NCBI GenBank assembly: GCA_016757515.1 | Contig: JAERIN010000003.1 | Location: 1-64,000, forward strand | Direction: 5' to 3' | Length of the DNA stretch: 64,000 nt | Origin: Alphaproteobacteria bacterium | GTDB lineage: Bacteria > Pseudomonadota > Alphaproteobacteria > Micavibrionales > Micavibrionaceae | Part shown: positions 20,253 through 28,936 of the stretch, one piece after another | How positions within the stretch are numbered: position 1 is the first letter of the stretch | Layout of the letters: every line of letters begins with the position of its first letter | Made by a program: the position numbers and the translations under genes | The notes under the pieces: model-generated | Database searches by the model: none | What the model was told of the DNA's origin: nothing | What the model saw: only the letters and a program-made list of their open reading frames with translations

Positions 20253-21080
20253 ATGCATTTACACCCCCCTTCTTTCCCTCTATCTGACCTGAAATCCGCC
20301 GTTGAGGCCGCGTGGGAGGGGCGGGAGGCGCTCACCCCCGCCACGCAGGGCCCCGCTCGGGACGCCGTGGAGGCCGCGATTGCGGGCCTGGACGACGGGT
20401 CTTTGCGCGTGGCGGAAAAGCAGGGCCAAGCCTGGGTGGTGCACGCGTGGCTGAAGAAGGCCGTGCTCCTGTCCTTCCGCCTGGAGGAGAGCCGCCCCAT
20501 GGCCGGCGGGTGGGACAAGGTGCCCCTGAAGTGGGCCGCTTGGGGGCCGCAAGAGTTTGAGGGAGCCGCTTTTCGCGCCGTGCCCGGTGCCGTCGTGCGC
20601 CGGGGGGCGCACATCGCGCCCGGCGCGGTCCTTATGCCCAGCTTCGTGAACATCGGGGCCCGCGTCGGCCCCGGCACCATGGTGGACACCTGGGCCACCG
20701 TGGGCTCCTGCGCCCAGATCGGCGCGAACTGCCACATCTCCGGCGGCGCCGGGATCGGCGGGGTGCTGGAGCCGCTCCAGGCCGCCCCGGTGATCATAGA
20801 GGACAACGTGTTCGTCGGCGCACGGAGCGAGGTGGCCGAGGGCGTCATCGTGGGCGAGGGCGCGGTCCTGTCCATGGGGGTGTTCCTGGGCGCGTCCACC
20901 AAGATCGTGGACAGGGCGACCGGGGAGGTCACCCGGGGCCGCGTGCCGCCCTACGCCGTCGTCGTGCCCGGAGCCCTGCCCGACCCGGCCGGCGGCCCGA
21001 GCCTGGCGTGCGCGGTCATCGTCAAGCGCGTGGACGCCCAGACGCGGGCCAAAACGGCGGTGAACGATTTGTTGCGGTAG
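20253..21080 (+). CDS. dapD: 2,3,4,5-tetrahydropyridine-2,6-dicarboxylate N-succinyltransferase
   Basis: A 275-residue left-handed beta-helix (hexapeptide) acyltransferase of the succinylase branch of lysine/diaminopimelate synthesis. Characteristic segments are [26 protein letters not shown], then hexapeptide repeats from [24 protein letters not shown] onward, and [20 protein letters not shown]. The N-terminus is atypical: [11 protein letters not shown] replaces the native MTQ-type start seen in the relic at 19163. The nearest GGAG is 17 nt upstream of the ATG, so translation initiation may be weak or use another signal. The promoter must now lie within the inserted cassette or its divergent intergenic region. 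Confidence 0.92.
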   Translation: MHLHPPSFPLSDLKSAVEAAWEGREALTPATQGPARDAVEAAIAGLDDGSLRVAEKQGQAWVVHAWLKKAVLLSFRLEESRPMAGGWDKVPLKWAAWGPQEFEGAAFRAVPGAVVRRGAHIAPGAVLMPSFVNIGARVGPGTMVDTWATVGSCAQIGANCHISGGAGIGGVLEPLQAAPVIIEDNVFVGARSEVAEGVIVGEGAVLSMGVFLGASTKIVDRATGEVTRGRVPPYAVVVPGALPDPAGGPSLACAVIVKRVDAQTRAKTAVNDLLR

Positions 21081-21087
21081 TCCTTAT

Positions 21088-21372
21088 TTAAGGACATAAA
21101 AAACCACGGCACCCCGGATTGTTCTTATGGTCCGGCAGCACATAGGGGTCCGCAGCCTGTCCGTCGGCAAGCACAGCAGGCTTTATCTTGTTCTGCGCAC
21201 GCGCAGCCTTATGGGCCGCGTCAAAAGCCTCCGGATCGCCCAGGTAAGAATGCACCGTGTCCTGGGCGCGGTCAATAGACCGCATCAAACTGTGTGTATG
21301 CTGGGACAAAGGCACCAAGGCATCGGCCGCGGCACCCCCTGGATTCAAAACCCACCCCAGAACGTTTCCCAT
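21088..21372 (-). CDS. small hypothetical protein
   Basis: A 94-residue frame starting at ATG 21372, 8 nt after GGGAG. An upstream in-frame TTG is less likely. Sequence is soluble, with a Gly/Ala N-terminus and a His/Asp-containing middle (HTHSLMRSIDRAQDTVHSYLGDPEAFDAAHKAARAQNK). No family recognised. It converges on dapD, with the stop 7 nt after the dapD stop. Confidence 0.5.
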   Translation of the reverse strand: MGNVLGWVLNPGGAAADALVPLSQHTHSLMRSIDRAQDTVHSYLGDPEAFDAAHKAARAQNKIKPAVLADGQAADPYVLPDHKNNPGCRGFLCP

Positions 21373-21591
21373 GCGCAAAGCTCCCAAAGACCCCTTTCTA
21401 TAATCATATCAGGGAAAGTGCTGAGCCGCCAGTTTTCAATCCAGGAGACCAAGGGAACATCATGCATCAATGGCCCGCGCCCGCGTCTTTGGCGCGCTGA
21501 CCCCCAGCGGGCGGTAGCAGAAGGGCCGAAATGGCAGGGCCGCACGCCCCGCCTAGCCCCGCCGCGCAAAACGCGCTAAAGTTGCGCCCCG

Positions 21592-23271
21592 ATGAACAGT
21601 TTTCTAGACACCCTCAGGCAGTTTGGCCCCATGCGCTTGGCCGTTATGGCGGCGATTGTTCTGGGGATGCTCATGTTCTTCGCGTTTGTCATGCTGCGCA
21701 TATCGGAACCGGGTCTGCAGCTTCTCTATACCGACCTCACCCCCAACGACTCTTCCGCCGTCGCCGGCGCGCTGGAGGAGGCGGGCATACCCTATCAGAT
21801 CTCTGCTGATGGAGCGCGGGTAATGGTCTCGGCCTCTGTCGTGGGTCGGGCGCGGATGCTCCTGGCGGAGAAGGGCCTGCCTGACGGCGGGGCCTCCATG
21901 GGCTATGCCCTGTTTGATGAGCGCCAGAGCTTTGGCGAGACGGAGTTTGTGCAGAACATCCGCCAGGTCCGCGCCCTTGAGGGCGAGTTGGCCTGGACCA
22001 TCGGCTCTCTGGACGCCGTGCGGGCGGCGCGGGTGCACCTTGTGCTGCCCAAGCGGGAGCTGTTCTCGCGGGAGCGCACGCGGGCCAAGGCCAGCGTCCT
22101 GGTGGAGGCACAGCCTGGGATGCGCCTCACGGCGGATCAGGCCCGGACCATCCAAAACCTCGTGGCGGGGGCTGTGCGGGACATGGCGCCCGAGGCCGTG
22201 ACGGTGGCGGACACGAACAATACCGTCCTGGCCGAGGGGCGCGAGGGCGGGTCGGACGCTGTCACGGCCTACCGCGCCGAAGAAGCCCGGCGGGCGTATG
22301 AGGACGAGTTGGCCCGGAAGGTGCGGGACATCGTGGGGCGCGTGGTGGGCTTTGACAAGGTGGACGCGCAGGTGACGGTGGAGATGAGCTTTGACCGCGT
22401 GCGCACGCAGGAAGAGATATACGACCCCGAGGGCCAGGTTGTGCGCTCTGCCCAGACAACGCAAGAAACGGGCAAAGAGCTAACAGCGCCGCGCGTGGAA
22501 GTCTCTGTGGCGAACAACCTGCCGGGTCTGGGCACTCCAGACGGCCCGGGCGGTGGCCTCCCGGGATCAGAGAACGCCCGGACGGAGGAGGTGACGAACT
22601 TTGAGATCTCAAAGACTGTCCGCTCCACAGTGAACGAGGGGGGCCAGGTCAAGCGCCTGTCCGTTTCTGTTTTGGTGGACGGGAACTATCTCCCGCCCGC
22701 CGATGGACAGAGGGAGCCAACGTACGCGCCGCGCTCAGAGGAAGAGCTGGAGCGTATTGGAGCGCTGGTGCGTTCAGCCATCGGGTTTGATGAGTCGCGG
22801 GGGGACGTCCTGGAGGTTGTGAACATGCGCCTGGCCACCTTATCCATCACCGATGTGGCAGAGGCAGAAGCCGGGATACTGGGCACGGGCCTGACCTGGC
22901 AGGACATCTCCGGCCCTCTGAACAGCGCCATACTTGCTGTGGTGGCGATTTTGGTGGTTCTCCTCGTGGTCCAGCCGATGATCACCCGCCTGGTCTCCGC
23001 CGAAGGGGCCTTGCCGGAGGAGGAATCAGAGGCAGATCTTCTGGCGGCGGTGCAGCCCCTGCAGGCCCTGCCCCCGATTGAAGAGACCCCGCCCCCCGAG
23101 GAGGAGGAGGAGCCGGAGGAAAGCCTCATCAACATTGCCGGCGTGGAGGGGAAGGTGAAGGCCTCTGCCCTGAAGAAGGTGGAGGAAATCGTCCAGAACT
23201 ACCCCAACGAGGCCGTGTCGGTCATCCGGAGCTGGATGACCCAGGACACAAGCAGCAGAGGCGGAGACTAA
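21592..23271 (+). CDS. fliF: flagellar MS-ring protein FliF
   Basis: A 559-residue inner-membrane protein that forms the MS ring of the flagellar basal body. A TM helix lies at about residues 15-37, followed by the secretin-like ring-building motifs (LLYTDLTPNDSSAVAGALEEAGIPYQ, ALEGELAWTIGSLDAVRAARVHLVLPKRELF). A second TM lies at about 443-462. The C-terminal tail binds FliG: INIAGVEGKVKASALKKVEEIVQNYPNEA and VIRSWM. An acidic linker (PPPEEEEEPEE) precedes the tail. fliG does not follow; rnpB lies immediately downstream on the other strand. Confidence 0.96.
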   Translation: MNSFLDTLRQFGPMRLAVMAAIVLGMLMFFAFVMLRISEPGLQLLYTDLTPNDSSAVAGALEEAGIPYQISADGARVMVSASVVGRARMLLAEKGLPDGGASMGYALFDERQSFGETEFVQNIRQVRALEGELAWTIGSLDAVRAARVHLVLPKRELFSRERTRAKASVLVEAQPGMRLTADQARTIQNLVAGAVRDMAPEAVTVADTNNTVLAEGREGGSDAVTAYRAEEARRAYEDELARKVRDIVGRVVGFDKVDAQVTVEMSFDRVRTQEEIYDPEGQVVRSAQTTQETGKELTAPRVEVSVANNLPGLGTPDGPGGGLPGSENARTEEVTNFEISKTVRSTVNEGGQVKRLSVSVLVDGNYLPPADGQREPTYAPRSEEELERIGALVRSAIGFDESRGDVLEVVNMRLATLSITDVAEAEAGILGTGLTWQDISGPLNSAILAVVAILVVLLVVQPMITRLVSAEGALPEEESEADLLAAVQPLQALPPIEETPPPEEEEEPEESLINIAGVEGKVKASALKKVEEIVQNYPNEAVSVIRSWMTQDTSSRGGD

Positions 23272-23299
23272 GCCGCGCCGGCTGGTTGGCACGGGCCCG

Positions 23300-23690
23300 G
23301 TCCAGCAGGGGGCCTGTAAGCCGGGTTCTGTCCCCGCCCGGGGGCGGGGGGCGGCCATTCCTCTCTCGGGCCCGGTCGCCCGGAGCCCTCATCGCGGCCC
23401 ACCCGGGGGGCAGTGGGCGCGGAAGACCGCCACATACGCCCCCCCTATTTGGCCTCGCTTGCGGCGGGGTTTGCCATCGCCGCCCCCGTTGCCGGGGGCG
23501 CGGTGCGCTCTTACCGCACCTTTTCACCCTTACCCCTGGGCCTTTGGCCCGCAGGCGGTGTCCTTTCTGCTGCACTCTCCGTGGGCTCGCGCCCCCCGGG
23601 GGTTACCCGGCGCCGTTCTCCCGTCAAGCCCGGACTTTCCTCCCGCGTGCATGCACGCGAGCGGCCGCCCGGCCCCCTGCTGGTGGGGGG
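23300..23690 (-). ncRNA. rnpB: RNase P RNA (type A)
   Basis: Read on the minus strand the segment contains the conserved core elements of bacterial RNase P RNA: GAGGAAAGTCCGGGCT near the 5' end, then GTAAGGGTGAAAAGGTGCGGTAAGAGCGCACCGC, AGAGTGCAGCAGAAA, CAAATAGGGGG and the terminal ACAGAACCCGGCTTACAGG. P1 is formed by CCAGCAGGGGG at the 5' end and CCCCCTGCTGG at the 3' end, which fixes the ends to within a few bases. GC-rich helices are in keeping with the genome. It faces fliF tail to tail. Confidence 0.95.
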
Positions 23691-23753
23691 CAGCCTACCC
23701 CATATACCCCGCAGCGGAAAGCACCCCGGACACAACAAAAATGAAAATATTCC

Positions 23754-23782
23754 TTGACAGGGGCTCTTGTTCCTCGTATGTT
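23754..23782 (+). promoter_or_regulatory. sigma70-type promoter upstream of hemN
   Basis: TTGACA at 23754-23759 and TATGTT at 23777-23782 are separated by 17 nt, close to consensus. Transcription would begin near 23789, leaving a leader of about 195 nt before hemN. Within the leader a GGGGGCCTTTCCCCC hairpin lies at about 23866-23880. The region also holds the upstream side of rnpB on the other strand. Confidence 0.6.
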
Positions 23783-23985
23783 CCCGCATAGAGGCAGTGA
23801 GGACGCGGTGGCCACCGTTTGCTGACCTTGTGCGCCTATGAGGTAGGGGCGCCTGGAGCGGGTGGGGGCCTTTCCCCCAGTGCCCAAGAGCCAGACCCCA
23901 CATGCCAGACCCCATGCCAGACCGGCCCGCCGGGCGCACCCGCGCGCCCTGGCCCTGGCGGCGGCAGGGGTGCATACTCGTATCC

Positions 23986-25302
23986 ATGGACCTGCCCGCC
24001 CTTCTTGCCAAGTACGACCGCCCTGCCCCGCGCTACACCAGCTATCCGCCTGCGCCCTTTTTCCGCGATGCGCCCACGCAAGAGCAGGCCGCCGCCCGTT
24101 TGGCCGCCCTGCCCGACGCGCCGGTGAGCGTGTATGTCCACGTGCCCTTTTGCCGTGGCCTGTGCCTGTACTGCGGCTGTCACACGCAGGCCGTGCGCGG
24201 CGACGGGCCGGTGGCGCGCTTTGTGCCCCTGCTTATCAGAGAGATAGAACGCGTGGCCGCCCTTGTGCCCCGGGGCCTGCCCGTAAGCCATATCCACCTC
24301 GGCGGCGGAACGCCTAACATCCTGCCTCTGCCCGCGCTAGCGCAGGTTATGGCCGCTTTGCAGTCCGCGTTCACCCGCCAGGGGGACACGACAGTCGCCA
24401 TGGAGTGCGACCCGCGCTTGCTGGACGCAGCCTACATCCGGGGCCTGGCGCGCCTGGGCTTCACGCGCGTGAGCCTGGGGGTACAGGACTTTAACACCCA
24501 GGTGCAGGCCGCCACAGGGCGGGTGCAGCCCTTTGCCATGGTGCAAGACCAGGTCCGCGCCCTGCGGATGGAGACCATAGAAGCGATCAACGTTGACCTG
24601 ATGGTGGGTCTTCCGGGGCAGACGCCGGACAGCGTGGCAGCCACAGCGCACCGCGCGGCGGATTTGGCCCCCAGCCGCCTGGCCGTCTTTGCCTATGCCC
24701 ACGTGCCATGGATGAAGCGTCACCAAAAACTGCTGGAGCCTCATGGCCTGCCGGGGCGCGAGGCGCGGTTCGCCATGGCCCGGGCGGTGGAGGCAGTTTT
24801 GGCAGAGCGCGGCTACACGCCCATCGGCATAGACCACTTCGCCGCGCCGGGGGACGCCCTGCACGCGGCCTTCCGCGCGGGGCGCATGCGCCGCAACTTC
24901 CAGGGCTACACGGAGGACGCCGCGCGGGTGCTGCTGGGCTTTGGCCCCTCGGCCATCAGTGCCCTGCCCGGCGCGTATCAGCAAAACACACCCGACATGG
25001 CCTCCTGGGCCCGCGCTGTGGAGGGCGGAGATCTGCCCGTGGCACGGGGGTGTGTGTTGCACCCAGAGGACCAGACGCGCGCCGCCGTGATAGAGGAGGT
25101 CATGTGCACCGGCGCGGCGGTGGACGCAGGCTTGGCCCACGCAGCCCGCCTGGAGGAGCTTGTGGCCGACGGCCTGGCCGCGCGCGTGGGCGCGGGGGTG
25201 CGCGTGACACAGGCGGGGAGGCCCTTCACCCGCCTCTTGGCCGCGTGCTTTGACGCCTATTACGCCCCAGAGGTCACAGCCCGACATGCAAAAGCCGTGT
25301 GA
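23986..25302 (+). CDS. hemN: oxygen-independent coproporphyrinogen III oxidase
   Basis: A 438-residue radical SAM enzyme converting coproporphyrinogen III to protoporphyrinogen IX without oxygen. The cluster motif is Cys56-x3-Cys60-x2-Cys63 in PFCRGLCLYCGCH, the extra Cys of the HemN class. The opening YDRPAPRYTSYPPAPFF and the glycine-rich HLGGGTPNIL are diagnostic of true HemN rather than HemW. ATG 23986 is chosen because the frame upstream (to 23902) lacks family similarity. A promoter with a long leader lies upstream. Confidence 0.94.
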   Translation: MDLPALLAKYDRPAPRYTSYPPAPFFRDAPTQEQAAARLAALPDAPVSVYVHVPFCRGLCLYCGCHTQAVRGDGPVARFVPLLIREIERVAALVPRGLPVSHIHLGGGTPNILPLPALAQVMAALQSAFTRQGDTTVAMECDPRLLDAAYIRGLARLGFTRVSLGVQDFNTQVQAATGRVQPFAMVQDQVRALRMETIEAINVDLMVGLPGQTPDSVAATAHRAADLAPSRLAVFAYAHVPWMKRHQKLLEPHGLPGREARFAMARAVEAVLAERGYTPIGIDHFAAPGDALHAAFRAGRMRRNFQGYTEDAARVLLGFGPSAISALPGAYQQNTPDMASWARAVEGGDLPVARGCVLHPEDQTRAAVIEEVMCTGAAVDAGLAHAARLEELVADGLAARVGAGVRVTQAGRPFTRLLAACFDAYYAPEVTARHAKAV

Positions 25303-25320
25303 CTGGGCTATGCTGGTCGC

Positions 25321-26670
25321 ATGAGGCCGCTGCTCACCCCCGCCCAGATGGCCGCCGCAGACGCCGCCACCATCGCCGCCGGCACGCCGCAGGGCGTTTT
25401 GATGGAGCGGGCCGGACGGGCCGTGCGCGACGGCGTGGTGCGCAATTTTGCGGTACGACCGGTTTGCGTCTTGGCCGGGCCAGGCAACAACGGCGGAGAC
25501 GGCCGCATCGCCGCGCGCCTCTTGGCTGAGGCCTGTTGGCCCGTGGAGGTTTTTGGCCTGGACGCGCTGGAGGCCGCCGTCTTCACGCCCGAAACTCTGG
25601 TCCTGGACGCCCTGTTCGGCACGGGCCTGGCCAGGCCTTTGTCCGGTCCGGTGCGGTCCGCACTGCAAAGGGCCCGCGCGGCGGGGAGCGCGGTCTTGGC
25701 CGTGGACATCCCCAGCGGGGTGGACGGGGCCACCGGGGCGGCGGACCCAGGAACCCTGCCCGCCGAACGGACGGTCACCTTTGCGGCCAAGAAGCTGGGG
25801 CACGTTCTGCATCCCGGCTCTGCGCTCTGCGGCGCGGTGGAGGTGGCTAACATCGGCATTCCCACGCCCCACGCCGCCGCGCGGGAGAACGGCCCAGACT
25901 TGTGGGCCCTGCCGTCCCCGGCACCCGGCGGGCATAAGTATGACCGGGGGTACGTGGTGATTTTTGGCGGGGCCCAGATGACGGGCGCGGCCCGCCTGGC
26001 CGCCGCCGCTTCTGCTCGCTCTGGCGCAGGGCTGGTGAGCGTGGTGTCCGCACCCCGCGCGGCGCAGGTCTATCGCACCACCTTGCCGCCACATATTCTC
26101 TATGAGACCTTGGGGGATGACCCCGCCGTCCATATTGCCGACGCAAGGCGTAACGTATGTCTCATAGGCCCCGGCGCCGGGGACATGGCCCGGTGCGCTC
26201 TGCCCCTCCTGGCCACGGGCAAGCCCGCCGTATTGGACGCAGATGCCCTGACGTACTGTGAAAACGAACCAGAGCGCTTCTTGTGCGCCCTCCACCCGGC
26301 TTGCGTCCTCACACCGCATGAGGGCGAGGCCCGGCGCCTGTTTGGCCCTCTTCCTGGCTCTAAGGTGGAGCAGGCCCAAGGGGCCGCCGACCGCGCAGGC
26401 TGTGTTGTGCTGCTCAAGGGGCCGGACACAACCATCGCCGCGCCCGGCCAGACGCCCGTGGTGAACACCACCGGCACGCCCCACCTGGCGACTGCGGGCT
26501 CCGGAGATGTGCTCGCGGGCGTTATCGCCGGCCTCATGGCCCAGGGCATGGACCCCTTCCACGCTGCCTGTGCGGGGGCCTTCCTCCACGGACGGGCGGG
26601 CCAGGCCTTGGGCCCCGGCCTTGTCGCGCCGGACCTCATAGACGCTCTGCCCCTCGCGGTGTTATCCTAG
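25321..26670 (+). CDS. nnr: bifunctional NAD(P)H-hydrate epimerase/ADP-dependent dehydratase
   Basis: A 449-residue repair enzyme for damaged NAD(P)H hydrates. The YjeF_N epimerase domain (about 1-205) carries LAGPGNNGGDGR and the VDIPSGVDG loop. The C-terminal ribokinase-like dehydratase domain (about 210-449) carries LIGPGAGD, LDADAL, LTPHEGEARRL, LLKGPDTTIA and the active-site TAGSGDVLAGVIAGLMAQG. ATG lies 19 nt after the hemN stop, so the two are probably cotranscribed. Confidence 0.93.
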   Translation: MRPLLTPAQMAAADAATIAAGTPQGVLMERAGRAVRDGVVRNFAVRPVCVLAGPGNNGGDGRIAARLLAEACWPVEVFGLDALEAAVFTPETLVLDALFGTGLARPLSGPVRSALQRARAAGSAVLAVDIPSGVDGATGAADPGTLPAERTVTFAAKKLGHVLHPGSALCGAVEVANIGIPTPHAAARENGPDLWALPSPAPGGHKYDRGYVVIFGGAQMTGAARLAAAASARSGAGLVSVVSAPRAAQVYRTTLPPHILYETLGDDPAVHIADARRNVCLIGPGAGDMARCALPLLATGKPAVLDADALTYCENEPERFLCALHPACVLTPHEGEARRLFGPLPGSKVEQAQGAADRAGCVVLLKGPDTTIAAPGQTPVVNTTGTPHLATAGSGDVLAGVIAGLMAQGMDPFHAACAGAFLHGRAGQALGPGLVAPDLIDALPLAVLS

Positions 26671-26677
26671 TCAGACC

Positions 26678-27337
26678 ATGCCGCAGAGCCCCGCGCAGCA
26701 GTATATGATCTTGGCGCTGTTCGTCATCCTGCTGGCCTTTTTTGTGTTCCTAAACACGCTCACACGCCTGGACACGGGCAAGGCCGGGGCGGTGGCCCAG
26801 TCCCTAGAGGACGCCTTGGCCCTGCCACTCTCGCCGTCTGAGGAAGGCGCGGAAGCTGAGGGTCCGCCTCTGCCAACAGGGGTCGGGGGCGGGCAGGACA
26901 AGGGCCGGGGGGACGTCCCACAGCGCTTGGAGGCTCTGGAGGCCGTCTTCCGGGCGCAGGTGCCAGGCCTGGGCCCAGCCGAGCGGAGCCACGGGGGCAC
27001 CCAGATGCGCCTAGAGGGGGATGCGGTGTTTTTTGAGGGAGCGCTGGCGCGCGCGGCGCGGGAGCAGGAGTCGCCCCTGGGCCGCCTGCTGACTGTGCTT
27101 CTGGCTTCGGGTGCGGACGGGCCGGCCCTGGAGATCACCCTAACCCTCGGCACCGGGTCCCCGCCGGCCGTCCTTCGGCCAGAGGCCGCGCGGGGCGCTG
27201 CGCTGCGCGTGGCGGCTATGGCGCGGGGGCTTGAGGCTCTGGGCCTGGAAGAGGGTTTTGTCCTCGCGGGCCTGGACTCCAGGCCCGCCGGTCGCCTGGA
27301 GATCACCCTGCGGCCTGCGGAGGAACGCGCCCCGTGA
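26678..27337 (+). CDS. single-pass membrane protein paired with a MotB-like protein
   Basis: A 219-residue protein with one TM helix at about residues 9-27 (MILALFVILLAFFVFLN), similar in layout to the N-terminus of MotB-type stator proteins, but without an obvious plug or OmpA domain. The rest is periplasmic by topology and has a low-complexity Glu/Gly stretch (about 52-85). It overlaps the next, MotB-like gene by 4 nt, which supports a joint role in a flagellar stator or related proton channel. Function not established. Confidence 0.6.
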   Translation: MPQSPAQQYMILALFVILLAFFVFLNTLTRLDTGKAGAVAQSLEDALALPLSPSEEGAEAEGPPLPTGVGGGQDKGRGDVPQRLEALEAVFRAQVPGLGPAERSHGGTQMRLEGDAVFFEGALARAAREQESPLGRLLTVLLASGADGPALEITLTLGTGSPPAVLRPEAARGAALRVAAMARGLEALGLEEGFVLAGLDSRPAGRLEITLRPAEERAP

Positions 27338-28083
27338 TCCGCAATCTCCCCCCTGAGCGCCGCGCGCCGGGCCGTAGCCTGTGGCTCTTGACCTTCACGG
27401 ACATCATGGCCCTGATGCTAACGTTCTTTGTGATGCTCTTTTCCATGGCCGAGCGCCCCGAGGAGCCCACCTGGGAGGGTGCGCGGCGGGCCCTGGCCCT
27501 TGGGCTCGCGCGGTGGCAGGGAGAGGGCCCCCACCATGGCGGGCCTCAGGACATCCCCGGCATCCCAACCCGTTGGCCCCCCGCGCCGTACCTGGACCTG
27601 GGCTACCTCGGCACCCTCTTGGCGGAGAAAGTCCGCACAGAGCCTGTTCTGGACGGCATCCGCGTCGCGCCAGGGCCGCAGGGCCTGGTGCTCTCCCTGC
27701 CTGCGGACCTGCTCTTCGCCCCCGGCTCTGCGGCGCTGTCCCCGCGCGGGCGGGCAAAGGCCGCTGCTCTGGCTGGTGCCCTGGGGCGCCTCACAAACCG
27801 CATCGCCCTCATCGGGCACACGGACCCCAGGCCTATAGAGGTCGCCCGCGCCGGCGGGGCTGTCTGGCCGTCCAACCGCGCTCTGTCCGTCGCCCGCGCA
27901 CTGTCCGTCGCGCGCGCGCTGCACAAGGCCGGGTGCCCCGCGCCCATAGAGGTCTGGGGCGCAGGCTCTGGGGGCTACGCGGCCCTGGACCCGGCCCTGC
28001 CCGAAGAGACCCGCATGGCCGCCGCCAGACGGGTGGACATTGTGGTCCTGCCCGAGGGGCGGCCCCCCGCACGAACACCCTAA
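27334..28083 (+). CDS. MotB-like protein with OmpA-family peptidoglycan-binding domain
   Basis: A 249-residue protein. The single TM segment LWLLTFTDIMALMLTFFVMLFSM (split here as LWLLTFTDIM and ALMLTFFVMLFSM) at about residues 16-38 holds Asp23 in the position of the proton-carrying Asp of MotB. Residues about 125-245 form an OmpA/MotB C-terminal domain (LIGHTDPRPIE, NRALSVARAL, AGSGGYAAL, AARRVDIVV) that would grip peptidoglycan. The GTG start overlaps the preceding gene (GTGA). No MotA-type partner is in the window. The gene converges on mlaE with overlapping stops. Confidence 0.78.
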   Translation: MIRNLPPERRAPGRSLWLLTFTDIMALMLTFFVMLFSMAERPEEPTWEGARRALALGLARWQGEGPHHGGPQDIPGIPTRWPPAPYLDLGYLGTLLAEKVRTEPVLDGIRVAPGPQGLVLSLPADLLFAPGSAALSPRGRAKAAALAGALGRLTNRIALIGHTDPRPIEVARAGGAVWPSNRALSVARALSVARALHKAGCPAPIEVWGAGSGGYAALDPALPEETRMAAARRVDIVVLPEGRPPARTP

Positions 28084-28859
28084 GAGAACAACACCTGTGT
28101 GAGGAGGTAATTGGCCAGCAAGATCAAGATGGACGCCGACACGACGGCGTTCATGGTGGCGGTGCCCACGCCCTGCGCCCCGCCTGCGGCGTGGTACCCG
28201 TGGAAGCACCCCAACACGGCCACGAGGAAGCCAAAAACCGCGGCCTTCACCAGGCCAGAAATAACGTCCATGCGCTCCAACGCATCCCACATTTGGGTCA
28301 CAAAGGAGCCAGAGCCAAAGCCCAGGTCGTACACGCCCACGAGGAACCCGCCCCACAGGCCGATGATGTCCCCCACGAGGACGAGGAGGGGGAGCATGGC
28401 GGTCGCGGCCAGGACGCGCGGGGCGATGAGATAACGGAACGGGTCCACGGACAGCGTGCGCAGCGCGTCTATCTGCTCCGTGACGCGCATGGTGCCCAGC
28501 TCTGCAGCCATGGCGGCCCCCACGCGCCCGGCGACCATCAGGCCCGCCAGGACGGGGGCCAGCTCGCGGGTGATGGAGATGGCCACAATGGTGGCCACCG
28601 CGCCCTCCGCGTTCATGCGGGCGAAGCCCGTGTGGCTCTGCAGGGCGAGGACCATCCCCGTGAACAGCGCCGTGAGGGCCACCACGGGCAGGGAGAAGTA
28701 GCCAATCTCGACGGCCTGCCGGGCGAGTTGGCCGGGGAAGAAGGGGGGCGTGACCGCCGCGCCCACGGCCCGCCCCGCGAAGGCCGCGCTGCGCCCGATG
28801 CGGGCCAAGAACCCCGCCGCCCCGCGCCCCACCGCGCCTATAGGCTCCGTCACCGCCAT
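28080..28859 (-). CDS. mlaE: MlaE-family ABC transporter permease
   Basis: A 259-residue inner-membrane permease of the Mla (phospholipid/outer membrane lipid asymmetry) type. It has about five TM segments and family motifs EIGYFSLPVVALTALFTGMVLALQS, SITRELAPVLAGLMVAGRVGAAMAAELG, and the late AVFGFLVAVLGCFHGYHAAGGAQGVG. ATG 28859 (MAVTEPIGAVGR) is preferred over an upstream in-frame ATG at 28955 because the extra residues are Pro/Gly-rich and unlike the family. The usual neighbours mlaF and mlaD are not in the window on this side. Confidence 0.9.
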   Translation of the reverse strand: MAVTEPIGAVGRGAAGFLARIGRSAAFAGRAVGAAVTPPFFPGQLARQAVEIGYFSLPVVALTALFTGMVLALQSHTGFARMNAEGAVATIVAISITRELAPVLAGLMVAGRVGAAMAAELGTMRVTEQIDALRTLSVDPFRYLIAPRVLAATAMLPLLVLVGDIIGLWGGFLVGVYDLGFGSGSFVTQMWDALERMDVISGLVKAAVFGFLVAVLGCFHGYHAAGGAQGVGTATMNAVVSASILILLANYLLTQVLFS

Positions 28860-28936
28860 GGGACACGGGCGTAGCAGAAAGCCCCCGCCCCCGCCAGGGG
28901 CTCCCGCCCGGGCGGGACATGTGCTATCACGCGGGC

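Noticed and set aside
21500-21591. Sigma54 promoter of fliF (TGGCAG element)
   Set aside because: The TGGC half is present but the required GC half at the proper spacing is not.
27886-27925. Tandem duplication SVARAL-SVARAL in the MotB-like protein
   Set aside because: The OmpA/MotB family has a similar LSxARAxxVARAL helix here, so the register is normal and no insertion is implied.
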